Positions 33,722 through 45,743 of a stretch of DNA of 64,000 nucleotides are shown here, piece after piece (the first letter of the stretch is position 1; every line of letters begins with the position of its first letter). The translations under genes and the position numbers were made by a program. Under the pieces are notes generated by a model that worked only from the letters and a program-made list of their open reading frames with translations, made no database searches and was not told the DNA's origin. Location: the NCBI GenBank assembly GCA_033002965.1, contig JAURVB010014610.1, forward strand, positions 124,001-188,000, written 5' to 3'. The stretch is from Piper betle. Taxonomy: Eukaryota; Streptophyta; Magnoliopsida; Piperales; Piperaceae.

Positions 33722-36384
33722 GTATTATAGTGAATTTTAAATGTAATGTGGGTTTTTAGTGAACAAAATTTAGTTTCTTGTTGTTTTTTTTTTTGAAGTA
33801 CTATAGCCAAGATATCTTGGTGGTATGTGAATTAGTCTTATATGTATGTTTTTCCATTCTAATTTTCATGTTCAAATGTTGTTGTATCTATTCTTTCTTG
33901 TACCTCTGTCTAAGTGGTTCTACTGTTTAGGTTGAGGTCGTTCCAAATTGTAGCATACTTGCAGTGGTTGGTCAGAAAATGGCTAGCGCACATGAGTGAG
34001 TGCTACTCTATTCAATGCGCTTGCTAAGGTAATACCTTTTTTCATTTTTTGGCTATTTTTTCTTTTCATTTCGTGTGGAGTCAAACTCCATGAATTTGTC
34101 GCCTTAGGGAACTACGAGATATTTGTTGTGTTTTATGCTTTTCTATCTTCTTTGCGAAGGCTTTGTCTGTTTATTACCATCATTTGATTTGTAATCCATT
34201 GCCATTTGCAGGCAAATGTAAATGTCCGAGCCATAGCTCAAGGTTGCTCTGAGTACAATGTTACAGTTGTGTTGAAGCGGGAAGACAGCATAAGAGCCCT
34301 AAAGGCTGTGCATTCAAGATTTTATTTGTCGAAAACAACGATAGCAATGGGCATTATAGGACCTGGATTGATTGGTGGCGCATTGCTTGACCAGTTTAGG
34401 GACCGGGTGGGGAGTTCATGGCATTGGATAATAACTTTTGAAATAAGTAGCAAAGATGATTAGCTTTTTTTTTCTAATTCACTTAAACTATGCTGATTTT
34501 GCTTTTTCTTGGTGGCCATTCTCTATAATCTTGCAGGCTGCTACACTTAAAGAAGAATTCAACATAGATTTGCAGGTCATGGGAATCATTGGCTCAAGAA
34601 AAATGATATTGAGTAATTTGTATGTTATTTTTCTTCTAAGTGGTTGCATAAACCCTGGAATTTTGACTTGTAATATCTCAGTCTCAGCTGGTTGCAGAGA
34701 CAAAGTCCACATGAGTAAGGCTATGTTCTTTTTCTCTTCGTATGACATTTCTTTTGGAGGTTTGCTTGGGAAGGACTTGCAGCACCCTTGCATGATCTTG
34801 GATCCAAGGGCCCTCTCGGGTGGCCTTTTGTGATGCAGAATGAAATTTATCTTTAGAATCATTTTTTTTCCATATTAGTTGATTTTTTTACATTGAAAGA
34901 TGTTTTGTATAGGGGGTATTGATTTATCTAAATGGAGAGAGATCCAAAAAGAGAAAGCAGAGGCTGCTGACATGGAAAAGTTTGTTCAACATGTGCATGG
35001 AAATCATTTCATTCCAAACACAAGGCAGCATACAGATGTTGCGAACCACTATTATAATTGGATATGGAAAGGAATTCATGTCATTAACTCCAAATAAGAA
35101 GGCAAATTCGGGGCCACTTGATCGTGTAGGTGTATTTAATGCCTTCTTACTGATATTTGTCTTGAAATAATCTCATTGGTTACACTTGTACTGATCAATT
35201 ATGTTGGTTTCAGTATTTAAAACTGAGAGCCCTTCAGCGTAGATCATATACTCATTATTTCTATGAGGCAACTGTTGGAGCTGGTCTCCCTATTATCAGC
35301 ACTCTGCGAGGACTTCTTGAAACCGGTGACTGAATTTTGCGTATTGAAGGAATTTTCAGGTAAGTTTCAAAATGTTCACTGCAAATTAAATTATTTTTAA
35401 GGTGTTTTGTTATCTGGATTTGTTTATTCCTCATCAATACTTACATATCAGTGTCTTCTAAATTCATAATAAGGTGGGATATGTGGTTCCTTTGAGTGTA
35501 TTTGACAACTTTGTGGAAAATCAGAAATTTAGTGAAGTTGTTACTGAAGCAAAGCAAGCAGGATATGTTACATATTAAACAGATCCGAGAGATGATCTAT
35601 CTGGGATGGATGTGGTCCGGAAGGTTCATAAAGTTTTTACTATCATGGCATGATTATTTCTGACACTTCTTCCTGATGGCTTTTGCCCCTAATTCAGGTC
35701 ATTATTCTTGCAAGAGAGTCTGGTTTGAGATTAGAACTATCTGACATTTCAGTTCAAAGTTTGGTGCTAGAGCCATTAAGGGTATGATTATTCATGCACA
35801 GAACTTTCCAAAGCCAAAGTTTCATACGTTGTTTTCTTACTTTCATTAGTTCAATTCTTTAAGGAGAGTGCTTCTACTGAGGAGATCCTGACACTTCTTC
35901 CAAAGTTCGATGGTGAAATGACCAAGAAACAACAAGAAGCAGATAGAACTGGAGAGGTGTTACCTGTCATTTGCCTTTGATTCATGTGATTCAATTTTTA
36001 TCTCAGGGATGGGCCAGTATCCACATAAATGTTTGAGAGTTTGTGCAATCCTCTCAGTCGTGCATGATCGTGAATGAATATTAATGCTGTTAAAGGCTAT
36101 AACATGTCGATGCTATGATCCTCGACTCTTTGTTGAAGGTTTTGAGATACGTAGGCGTGGTGGATGCTATCAACTCCGAGGGGCGGGTGGAACTAAAGAG
36201 ATACAAAAAAGAGCACCCTTTCGCTCAGCTTTCTGGATCTGACAACACGATTGCGTTTACCAGAATTAGATACAAAGAGCAGCCATTAATTGTACGAGGC
36301 CCTGGGGCAGGGGCTCAAGTTACCGCCGGTGGCATCTTTGGTGACATATTGCGGTTGGCATCCTACTTAGGAGCTCCATCTTGA

Positions 36385-37485
36385 TTACGTATCTGCAGGT
36401 TTTCCCAGTCTAGAATTAGTTGAGCAATTTCATTTTTGTCTCAATTGCCTCCATTGCTTTTTTGTAGGCTTTGGGTATTTATAGGTTGGTAGAGAACTAG
36501 AAGTTTTGCAGTTGGTATCACCATTGTTGTATTTTTTTCCAGGTTACGCTGAACTTTTTACCTGGTTTAAGAGTTGCTTTCTCGTTGGAAGGATTGTAAT
36601 TCGTAGCCACGAAAACAAGAGAAAGCCGATTTGGATAAAATATGCGTGTGAATTTCCGAACGTGTATCGCATACATGGGCTGGTAGGTCAGAGTTTCGGC
36701 AGCATTTTGTAGATTGGATTCGTGTTTTTGAGTGATGCTGAATTGATAGCCAAAACTTTATATGTAGGAGTCAACCATTATAAGGCCATCGTCTGTTTCG
36801 AAGAATTTTTAGTGAACCTCCATGACCTGTAATTCGCCCATGGGTATCGTTGTTTAAGCATTAACATTCTGGGTCGAAATAAAACTTTGAATCAAATATT
36901 CGTTTGCTCCTACTTATTTTCTCACCTTCGAATTATGATTTATAGGGGCCTTAAAATGTTAAATGATTTAACAAACATGAGAGCAGCGCAATTGTGACAT
37001 CGAGCCTGGTGAGGATGGTATTGTTCATTTAGTATTTGAACTGAAACGATTTCGATCTGAGCAGGCTTTCTTGATTGATGTTTAATGCAATAAAGAATTA
37101 TGTTATTTATTAAACCATTCGTGTAAAAATTAAACAAATCACTAACAAGTAAAATTGACAACCTTGATGATTTTATGATAAGTAAAGGAGTTAGAGGTAG
37201 TTTTAAATAATTACCTCGAATTATTAAAATTATGCATAATTTCTCCACAAAATATCATTAATTTTTCATTTAATTTTAAAATTAAACGATGTTTAAGCAC
37301 ATAACATTTAACCTTCTGAACTTGGAGCTAAATCCAGCTTATCTTCCTAATAAACAAAACCCACACCGAGTGAGAAATTATGAATGTAATTTCTGAAGGC
37401 ACCATTCCATCACCAAGCTCCCCACTTCCATGGCCGCTCCGGCCGCTCGGCGGCCGCCGGCGGCGGCCGGGCATGGCGGCGGTGC
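36385..37485. other. 3' flank of AK-HSDH and PPR promoter
   Basis: A candidate poly(A) signal AATAAA lies at 36878-36883. The rest is AT-rich until the GC-rich PPR leader at about 37400. No further gene is seen. Confidence 0.4.
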
Positions 37486-39003
37486 ATGGCCCTGGCGCAG
37501 CGGTGCAGCAGCATGAGGGAGCTTAAGGCCGCCCACGCCGTCTTCCTCGCCCACGGCCTCCAATCCAACAACTACGCCATGAGCAAGCTGGTCGAGTTCG
37601 CCGCCCTCTCCCCAGCCGGCGACCTCCCCTACGCCGCCAGCCTCCTTGCCCACTCCCCCCAACCCCCCAACGCCTTCCTCCTCAACACCCTCCTCCGCGC
37701 CCACGCCCGCGGCCCCCGCCCCGCCGCCGCCGCCCTCCCCCTCCTCCGCCGCCTCCTCGCCGCCGCCGCCGCCGACCGCCACTCCTTCGCCTTTGCTCTC
37801 GCAGCCGCCGCCAACGCCCCCTCCATCCCCGCCGGTGAATCCCTCCACGCCCTCGTCGTCAAGAACGGGCTCTGCTCCGCCGACCGCTTCGTCCAAACCG
37901 GCCTCCTCCGAGTCTACACCTACGACCTATCTCTCCTCCCACTAGCACACCAACTGTTCGACGAAATTGCTCACAAAGACGCGATCTTGTTCAATGTATT
38001 GATGAACGGCTGCGTCCGCCATGGATTCGGCCACAAGGCGCTTCGTCTTTTCCGACAAATGTTAATCTCCGGCGACGAAAGACCGGACCTTCACTGCGTC
38101 GCGACGGCGATTTCTGCTTGCGCGCAGTCCGGCGCGATGCAGCAAGGCGTATGGATTCACGACTACGCAAAAAAGTGGAGAATGGTAGACGACGTCTTCG
38201 TCGGCACGGCTCTGGTAGACATGTATGCGAAATGCGGGTGTATCGAGAGAGCTGTTCAAACATTCGACGAAATGCGGCATAGAAACGTCTTCACTTGGGC
38301 GGCCATGGTCGGAGCCTTCGCTCTCCACGGCCACGCAGACAAGGCCATTGACTGCTTGAGCAGGATGCAAGACGCCGGCGCCGGCGTCGTCCCCGACGAC
38401 GTGCTGCTGCTCAACGTCTTGACGGCGTGTTGCCACGGCGGGCTCAAGGAGGAAGGGTACACAGTATTGAGAAGTATGAAGGAAAGGTATGGGGTGGAGC
38501 CGAAGCATGAGCACTATAGCTGCATGGTGGACCTGCTATGCCGAGCAGGGGAGTTGGATGAGGCGTTGGAGCTCATACGAGAGATGCCCATGAGGCCGAT
38601 GGCGTCGGTGTGGGGAGCCATGTTGAGCGGAGCTAGGATGTGGAGGACCGTGGAGACGGCGGAGGTGGCTGCTTGGGAGCTCCTCCGGCTTGGGGTGGAC
38701 GGCGGGGATGAGGAGGAGGAGGAGAGTGTGTACGTTCAGCTGTGGGGCGTGTACATGGCAGCGGGGAGGTTGCAGGAAGCGAGGAGGGTGAGGACGATGA
38801 TTGGGGAGAAGGGGGTGAAGAAGAAGCAGCCTGGTTGTAGTGTGGTGGAGGTGGATGGGGTGGTGTGTGAGTTTGTAGCAGGGGAGGAAGGTGGCGAGGA
38901 TGTGCATGCAATGCTGAATCTTTTGCATGAACAGATATCTTCTATACGTACCCTACATTCTTTGTTGTCGGAGGCAAGCAATCAAGAGTTGGAAATGAAT
39001 TAA
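37486..39003 (+). CDS. PLS-class pentatricopeptide repeat (PPR) protein, E-type, single exon
   Basis: The intronless frame gives 505 residues. PPR motifs recur from about residue 10 to 400; clear ones include FVGTALVDMYAKCGCIERA, NVFTWAAMVGAFALHGHADK and HYSCMVDLLCRAGELDEA. The tail carries E/E+ type sequence (PGCSVVEVDGVVCEFVAGEE) but no DYW deaminase domain. Such proteins bind organellar RNA one repeat per base, and E-class members usually act in C-to-U editing with a DYW partner supplied in trans. ATG 37486 is the first in-frame start; the N-terminus is short and not strongly transit-like. An upstream ATG at 37430 in another frame reads Ala/Arg/Pro-rich and could be the true leader if a base is missing in the GC-rich run between. 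Target organelle and RNA unknown. Confidence 0.88.
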   Translation: MALAQRCSSMRELKAAHAVFLAHGLQSNNYAMSKLVEFAALSPAGDLPYAASLLAHSPQPPNAFLLNTLLRAHARGPRPAAAALPLLRRLLAAAAADRHSFAFALAAAANAPSIPAGESLHALVVKNGLCSADRFVQTGLLRVYTYDLSLLPLAHQLFDEIAHKDAILFNVLMNGCVRHGFGHKALRLFRQMLISGDERPDLHCVATAISACAQSGAMQQGVWIHDYAKKWRMVDDVFVGTALVDMYAKCGCIERAVQTFDEMRHRNVFTWAAMVGAFALHGHADKAIDCLSRMQDAGAGVVPDDVLLLNVLTACCHGGLKEEGYTVLRSMKERYGVEPKHEHYSCMVDLLCRAGELDEALELIREMPMRPMASVWGAMLSGARMWRTVETAEVAAWELLRLGVDGGDEEEEESVYVQLWGVYMAAGRLQEARRVRTMIGEKGVKKKQPGCSVVEVDGVVCEFVAGEEGGEDVHAMLNLLHEQISSIRTLHSLLSEASNQELEMN

Positions 39004-40082
39004 TTAACTGGATAATTCTTTTAAGTAGCAACATAATGGTTGGTGGTAAAAATTTTGTTATTTACAATTATAGAAATCAATTTTTACCCCCGATATCTAA
39101 GAGTTGGATTGGTAGAGAGTTCACAACCTTCGTGATCTCTTCCCGAACCAAACAGGAATCTTGGATTCATTTGGCTCTCAGTTGCTTGTAAGGCATTTCT
39201 ATATCTTTTCTATGTAACGAGCCTAACCTTTCTTCTCTTTTCATATCCTATGAAATTGAAATAAGATCAGGACATTCTGAGCCAGACAAAATTTTATAAT
39301 TGTCAGCAAAGTTGTTTCTCTTTTTGTCTTTTTTCTTCAAATCCAAATTTTTTTTGAAGTTTCCCTCAATTTGTTAACTTCAATTGTGGAGAGTTGATGC
39401 AGTATCTATCTTACAGAGGTGGTGTCTTGTTGTGGTGATATCCAAAGGCGAATACAGAATATGTCGTGATCATTTACAGAGGTAGTAATCTTGTTGTGTT
39501 GATATCCCTACCTCTTGTTGGTGAATACAGAATATGTTGTGATTATGATTTGGGATCATTCTCTCAGTCCAACAAACAACGTGCTATTTGGGATCATTCT
39601 CTGCAGGCCAACAAACGAAGTGTTTAAACGAACCTATAAGCTCATCTAAATGCATTTAAATAACATAATCATAGCCAAATTAAATATAATCCGTTGATAA
39701 TCGCAAAATTAAACACCCGGGCTAAGATGACAACATTGATTAAGCACCACATTAAGTAAAGAAATATAGCTTTGTTAAAAAGATTTGGTCGATAGCCCTC
39801 CCTCACACACACAGAAGGTGAGGAGGTGGGCTTCCAAAAATTGGCGAGCGAGCCCACTTAAGTAGAGCGAACTCGCTCGCACCACAAACTCAGTGTGTTC
39901 GCAACCGGGTTGTCGGCAGGACTCGCCGTCGCAAATCGCTCATTAGCGAGTCCATCCTCGACCCTGACAAGACGAGTTAACTCGCTCTTCAACCCACCCT
40001 ACCACTTTTATACACCCAACTCCACCGCCAAAACTTCTCTCGCACCCGATGTGGGACTAAACGCAGCGCTACCGGAGGAGCT
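39004..40082. other. Spacer between the PPR and FAD oxidoreductase genes
   Basis: Two near-identical segments around 39415-39470 and 39475-39535 share words such as TCTTGTTGTG, GATATCC and GAATACAGAATATG, a small local duplication. No gene. Confidence 0.4.
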
Positions 40083-43000
40083 ATGCTCGTGCTTCGTCTC
40101 CGACCTTCTCTTCCTCTCGACGGCTGCTCGCCAGCTCCGACGCTCCTCTCCCGGTCGTGTCCGGGGCCGTGGAGGCCGTTCCATGCTTCCGCCTTCGCCT
40201 GCTGTCGAGCCGTGGTGACTTGCGCACCGGTGTTTTTTTTTTTTAATGCTTGTTTTGTTGCTGGTTGTGATTGTGAAAAATGGAGTCTTTACGGTTTTGT
40301 AGTAGGTGGCGGAGCCGGTGATGGTGGTGGTCGGAGGTGGGGCAGCTGGTGTGTATGCTGCCGTTAGAGCGAAGAGCGTGGCTCCTCACTTGGGTGTGTT
40401 GGTTGTGGAGAAGGGGAAGTTCCTCTCCAAGGTTGTGGGCGCCGCGCCCTTTGTCTTTTCGTTTTATGTTTTGTTGTGTTTAAACATGTTGTGCGTGGGT
40501 GTTTTGATGCTCTTGATTGCTCGCATGTTCAAAAGGTGAGAATTTCTGGTGGAGGGCGGTGTAATGTTACGAATGGTCATTGCGTTGATAAAATGGTATG
40601 AAAATTTGTCGACTATTCTTATTAGTTATGACTTGTTTCTGTAGTTTTCTTAATAAATTATTTGTTGAAAACTTGAAACGGTTATCTACGTGATTATGAT
40701 GGGGTGTTGAGGAAGAATTAATGGAATATAGGATGCTTTTTAGCTATTGTTAATGCAAAACGTTTGCTTTTGATGTTCCTTACCTTGATAAAATGGTATG
40801 GGATTTTATTGGCTTTAACTGGTTATGACTTGTTTATGTTGTTTTGTTAACGAAGTATTTGTTGAAACGATGTTTAAAGAAGTAATGATGAAGTGTCGAG
40901 GAAGAATTAATGGATTGTAGGGTGCTTTTTAGCTATTATTAGTGAAAAGTGTTTGCTTTTGATTGTTCAGGGATTAGCTGAGCATTATCCTAGAGGTCAT
41001 AGAGAGCTAAGAGGGGCATTGTTTATCACACATGGCCCGTTAGATACAATGTCTTGGTTTGCAGACCATGGTGTTGAGCTTAAGGTAATCTCGAAAGTTT
41101 TTAGTTTTTCATTTGCTGAACTGGTTGATGTACGTGTCGAAAGTATTGAAAATTCAGGAAATGCAGTGCAATTTTGTATAGCTCTGGTGTCGTGTAGGCA
41201 AGTGCATTGAGTATGGTGGCACTATTTTTTTCTCTTTGACTTTGTTCATTCTATTTACGTCAAAAAAGGAGTGGCTTTTTATGTGATTAATGCACAATGT
41301 GTATTTGGTTTTGTGTCTTCAGAAACATAGTTATTGTGTTAAGCATTGAGTGTTGTCTACTGATGTGTAGCCACCAATTAACGTTGATCATGACGTTTTC
41401 CATACTTCTTTCTTCTCTTGAGAGCGGTTTTGCATAGAAGAGGGAATGTTAACATTCTTATACATTGTCCTACCAGACCGAGAATGATGGAAGGGTATTT
41501 CCTGTCTCTGACGATTCATCTACTATCATTGACTGTCTTCTGAGGGAAGCAAAAAGAATAAAGGTAGGTCATTTTTATAACACACCTGCAAGTATGAACA
41601 TGTGATCTACGATTTAAGGAAAATCAGAGGCAATATCTTCCTATCCATATTTATTGCAAATTGGAATTTGCATTTTTACGTGTCATTCTTAGATAGTTTT
41701 GCTTCAGAGGAATTTGTTATTTTAAAGCTCATACATTCTTGTCGGTGATATTACAGGCTGGTAAATCTGTAACTAACGTGACATCGACATCTACTGGGAA
41801 ATTTATTGTCAAGATAGAAAAACGGACTATGGATATGGTTGATTTGATTGAAGCTGACTATGTATTGATCGCCAGTGGGAGTAGCCAGATGGTGCGGTAT
41901 TCTCCTTTACTTCTTGTAGAATCATTGCTTGCCGTATCTTATATTGTTTACTACGCTTTCTCTCTTCAGGGCTATACTATTGCAAAACAGCTTGGGCATT
42001 CTATAATTGACCCAATTCCAAGTTTGTTCACGTTCAAAATCCAGGATTCACAGCTGATGGAGTTAGCGGGGGTTAGATTTGAACCTAAAAAATGTATTTT
42101 GACTCGTAGAAAAACTCAGAAAATTCTGGGAACTTTCAATTTAATTTCAATTCGCCGGTGTCTTTTGCAAAGGTTGAGGCAAAGCTAAAGTTAGACAATG
42201 TCAATCGAAATATGTGCCAGTTCACTCAGGCATGTTCAACATTGTGCATCATGTGGGTGTTTGGAACCGTCTTTGGTATAAGACTAATTGTTTAAATGCT
42301 TCAGGAAGGGCCTATGCTAGTTACCCATTGGGGACTCAGTGGACCTGTTGTTCTCCGTTTATCAGCTTGGGGTGTACGTGACCTCTTTGACTCTGAATAT
42401 TGAGGCAAGTCTGATTCTATATCCATTTTCGGCATATGAATTATGACATCCCTTCTTGGTTGTATCGCAACTTGATTTTTATCTTTTAATGAAGTTACGA
42501 CACTTGTTTCAGATTTTGTTGATCTTGGACCCGTTTATTTTTAAAAATTAGATGTCATTCTCTTTGCAGGTGTGCTACTTGTGGACTTTGTCCCCGATGA
42601 TTGTGTGGATGATGTAAAGAGGGCACTGATTAAGCACAAGGATCAATTTGGGGTTAGTTTTGGTAAATTTCCTGTTGTTTGTACATTTTCTGGTGTAATT
42701 TTTCTTAACTTTTAAAAAGACTTTATCACACATTACATCTGCAACATTCTGTACAGAAGCAGAAGCTCGCTGCTTCATTTCCCTCCCATTTTGGCCTAGT
42801 TAAAAGATTCTGGAAATATCTGCTAGAGCGAGAGGTGATTGAGCTCATCAAATTGGTGTGCAGATGCTGTTGATCCATGCTACACTTTTAACATCCTTTG
42901 GTATTGTTTTTCATCAGGGATTGTGCGGAGATGTGGTTTGGGCTTCTGTCTCCCACAACTCTTTGGAGACTATGGCATCAATGCAAAAGAAATGCTCTAT

Positions 43001-43890
43001 TGAGGTGACAGGAAAGGTATCTCTAATTTAGATATAAAGAAATTGAAATCTGCGTATTCATATTAATAGACAGCATTGAAACCATAACTGACCTTTTTTT
43101 TTCCGTTGTAGGGTCAATTCAAGGATGAATTCGTCATTTCTGGGTAGTTCCACTCTCAGAGGTTTATATTTGTAGAGAGGTTACATTTTATGTTTATGTG
43201 CAGATTATGCAGTTTTTGGCTCATTTAGTTTCTTTTTTTCATGAAGGTCACACTTAACACTATGGAAAGCAGGATAAGACCTCATCTCTACTTTGCTGGA
43301 GGGGTACATTTTTTTCCAACCTCTTAATCTTTAACAATCAAATGATGGTCGTTAAAGCAGGTGGAGTATTTGTCATATTTTTCAGATTTTAAACGCTGAT
43401 GGAGTAACAGGTGGTTTCAATCGTCAGGTCAGCAACCTGCCATGACTTCCGACTCCTAAGTCATTGCCAACACTGTTGATTTAAAACTTTGGTTTTTGGA
43501 CATTATATGTTGTTGCTTAATGTTCATTTCTTTTATTTTAAGAATGCATGGAGTGGTGGCTACATTGCAGGAACAAGCATTGGTAAGCGTGCCTCTGAAA
43601 ATTTACTGTCCAGGTACGTTGATATATAATTTCCCTTCCACATGCAACTCTTACTTCGTTCTCTTCTTATTTGAAGTAAGACTCCTTTAAATGGTAGTTC
43701 TAATACAGCTCCAAGTTTGCACCTCATCGGAATTTTAAAGAGCAACTACTTCGCTTGCCATGTTTTATTGCAACTTTCTTTCTGTAAAAGAGCATTTTTA
43801 CTTGCGAGATATGAATAATGGGCAGTAATTTGTGAATCGTGCAGGAATGATATAGGCATTGATGAACCCCATAAGGTTGTAGCTGGATAA
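40083..43890 (+). CDS. HI0933-like FAD-dependent oxidoreductase (plant YhiN/BaiN family), with lesions
   Basis: Seventeen exons: 40083-40229, 40306-40431, 40536-40595, 40971-41084, 41477-41563, 41757-41891, 41970-42071, about 42159-42230, 42305-42404, 42570-42652, 42757-42834, 42918-43016, 43112-43161, 43247-43303, 43386-43427, 43543-43613 and 43845-43890, about 490 residues. Exon 1 (Arg/Ser/Pro-rich, acidic-poor) looks like an organellar transit peptide. The FAD-binding Rossmann motif GGGAAG is at about 59-64, then [40 protein letters not shown] and [23 protein letters not shown]. Substrate is not known in plants. Odd points: TGA at 42401-42403 in frame; one G lost near 43142; no AG acceptor before the exon near 42159; GC donors at about 42230 and 42405. 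The gene is either a recent pseudogene or intact with assembly errors. Confidence 0.75.
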
Positions 43891-45743
43891 AATAGAATAG
43901 CATAGCAAGCTTTAAAGTATACTGATGAGACAGGTGCTTTCATATTCATACAACTTTGGAAATCACAAATCTACAATCAGGCCAGTTACTTAAAAACAAA
44001 AGGTTAGGCTGATGAGCCAACATTGGGGATTTTGTGAGTTGAAATGACCACAGGATGGATATACAGTAGACTGTACACAAGCAAGGCGAAATGAACAATT
44101 TAAGCATATTCAATTTACAGCAAGAACTGACTGTTTCAGAAAGTACAGCGCTAGTGTTGTAGATTACTGCTTGTGCCATCATTGTCCTGCTTCTGTTACA
44201 TTTTTAACATCTTGATTGACTTAAGTACCATTTTGTTTGCACTAGGTTGGTATACATAGGCTTATTGTATGGTTGATGTTCTTGCGCCATTTTCTATTGA
44301 CAAGACTCCTGAAGTTTCTCACACCATGCCTTATATTTTGTCATTTATATTATCTCATGGTTATTGGACACCACCAGTCCGTAACTTTCCTGTGGTTAAA
44401 TGAATTTAAGTGATTGGTCATACTTGGTATAAATGGTGGCAAATTCACTCAAATGGGAAACCAGACACACTATGATAAATGTGGTTGGCTCATATATTTA
44501 AGTCATGCCCTGTCTTTATAGCATCCATCACATTGTGGTCCAGAGTTCCAGTGTGTGTGGCTGATGTACAGATAAGATATCTTCAGATGATGTAGCCGAC
44601 TTGTGAGAAAATGTTGAAGATAACGCAAAATCTGTAGAAGAAGATCAAATGGGTCAGAAATTTAATTTTGTACGAATATTCAGAATTAAAATGATTCAGT
44701 TTGTGGGTCATCTCCTTGTTTATCTTAATGTCTTTGACGTTTGATTTTAATATATCATTTTTGGGTATCAAAGGTCACAAACATATTAGTTTTGCTCAAC
44801 ATCAAATACAATATTTGTGTCCATGCATTGCAATCTAAAATCTATGTAGAAGCAAAGTAAGATGAACGTTCCAACCAACCTACATGTATTACATTCACAT
44901 GAGAGCCATGACCGTGACTGGAGGAATGTTTATTTCATACAACTATCATCATCCTCACAATAAGAGTAATCCATGAACTATTTAATGCTTAAATTCGATA
45001 GTGAATTGTACCTTTGAATGTGTCAAAATCTAAACACAAATCAAATTTAAACTCTTCATTCAATATAAGAAAGGTTGAATCAAAATATGTAAATAATATC
45101 TAATACCTAAAGCTATCTTCGTTTACTCAAATCACAAATCAACACCCCTGTTCACTCGAATTGAGTCAACTGGACCAAATAGTTACCAAATAGAGCTCTC
45201 TCTACATTAATTAGGCTGCTTCAAGCAAACCAAGGCTGGGCCAAACATGCCTTAGCCTAAGCAACAGCCAAATATGAAATATTAGCAACATTTAAATCTT
45301 GACATTCACGTAGATCACATCGCTATAATTTTGTTAATTTAGACAAAATTATCCACTGTTCTTCTAATGTAAGGGCTCACACTAAATATTAGGTGATCCA
45401 CGAGTATCTGCGGCGGTTGCTGTTAATACTAATTATTTTCAAATCCCTGGGTTAAAAGAAGCTAATGCTAATTATTCTCAAAACAAAAGCTCGTGTCAAT
45501 TGGGCTCCACTCCGCTCCAATTTTAGGTGACAGTGGTTAAAGTAATTAATTGGATTAGAACCGCAAACCCTGGACTTCAACGTCAGGTGGGCCCCCACGT
45601 CACGCAAACGGAGGTCCGGGCCGGTTATCGGATCGGCCGCCCACGATATGTGGACCCTATTACCCGACCCACATCCCGAAAACCAGAATATCTTCTTCTT
45701 CCCCGACCCCGTCGACCACATCGCCGCCACCGCCGCCGCCGCC
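43891..45743. other. Spacer before the DnaJ gene
   Basis: AT-rich DNA with no recognised gene. The last 200 bases become GC-rich and contain CCCACGTCACG near 45594, an ACGT-core bZIP-type motif, then a CCG-repeat 5' UTR. Confidence 0.4.

Larger units (their letters stand above)
28595..36384 (+). pseudogene. AK-HSDH: Bifunctional aspartokinase/homoserine dehydrogenase (plastid type), intron-containing copy with many lesions
   Basis: About 18 exons can be followed: 28595-28749, 30692-30746, 30897-31271, 31578-31666, 31843-32146, 32923-32975, 33057-33271, 33364-33452, 33529-33628, 33708-33721, 33931-34028, 34212-34406, 34537-34622, 34913-35124, 35214-35359, 35473-35623, 35698-35781, 35864-35956 and 36139-36384. 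Exon 1 looks like a transit peptide, after a CGA/CCG-repeat 5' UTR. The aspartokinase part has VHKFGGTCVG and TGVDGVYSADPRK. The dehydrogenase part has the Rossmann motif GIIGPGLIGG, then NHYYNWIWKGIHVI, LPIISTLRGLLETGD and PLIVRGPGAGAQVTAGGIF. The family makes homoserine for Thr, Met and Ile. Lesions: phase mismatch at exons 2-3; frame breaks near 33407, 33993, 34913 and 35084; loss of about 15 bases including the conserved VDCTAD segment near 35025; TGA where the family has Lys (35331-35333); a scrambled exon 35473-35623 with TAA. Some fit base-calling error, but the substitutions and deletion suggest a decaying duplicate. Confidence 0.8.

Noticed and set aside
39100..39330. Stretch that reads like plastid intergenic DNA or a tRNA (GGTAGAG... 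CTTCCCGAACC)
   Set aside because: No gene or cloverleaf; the plastid resemblance is only a vague memory that I cannot support without a search.
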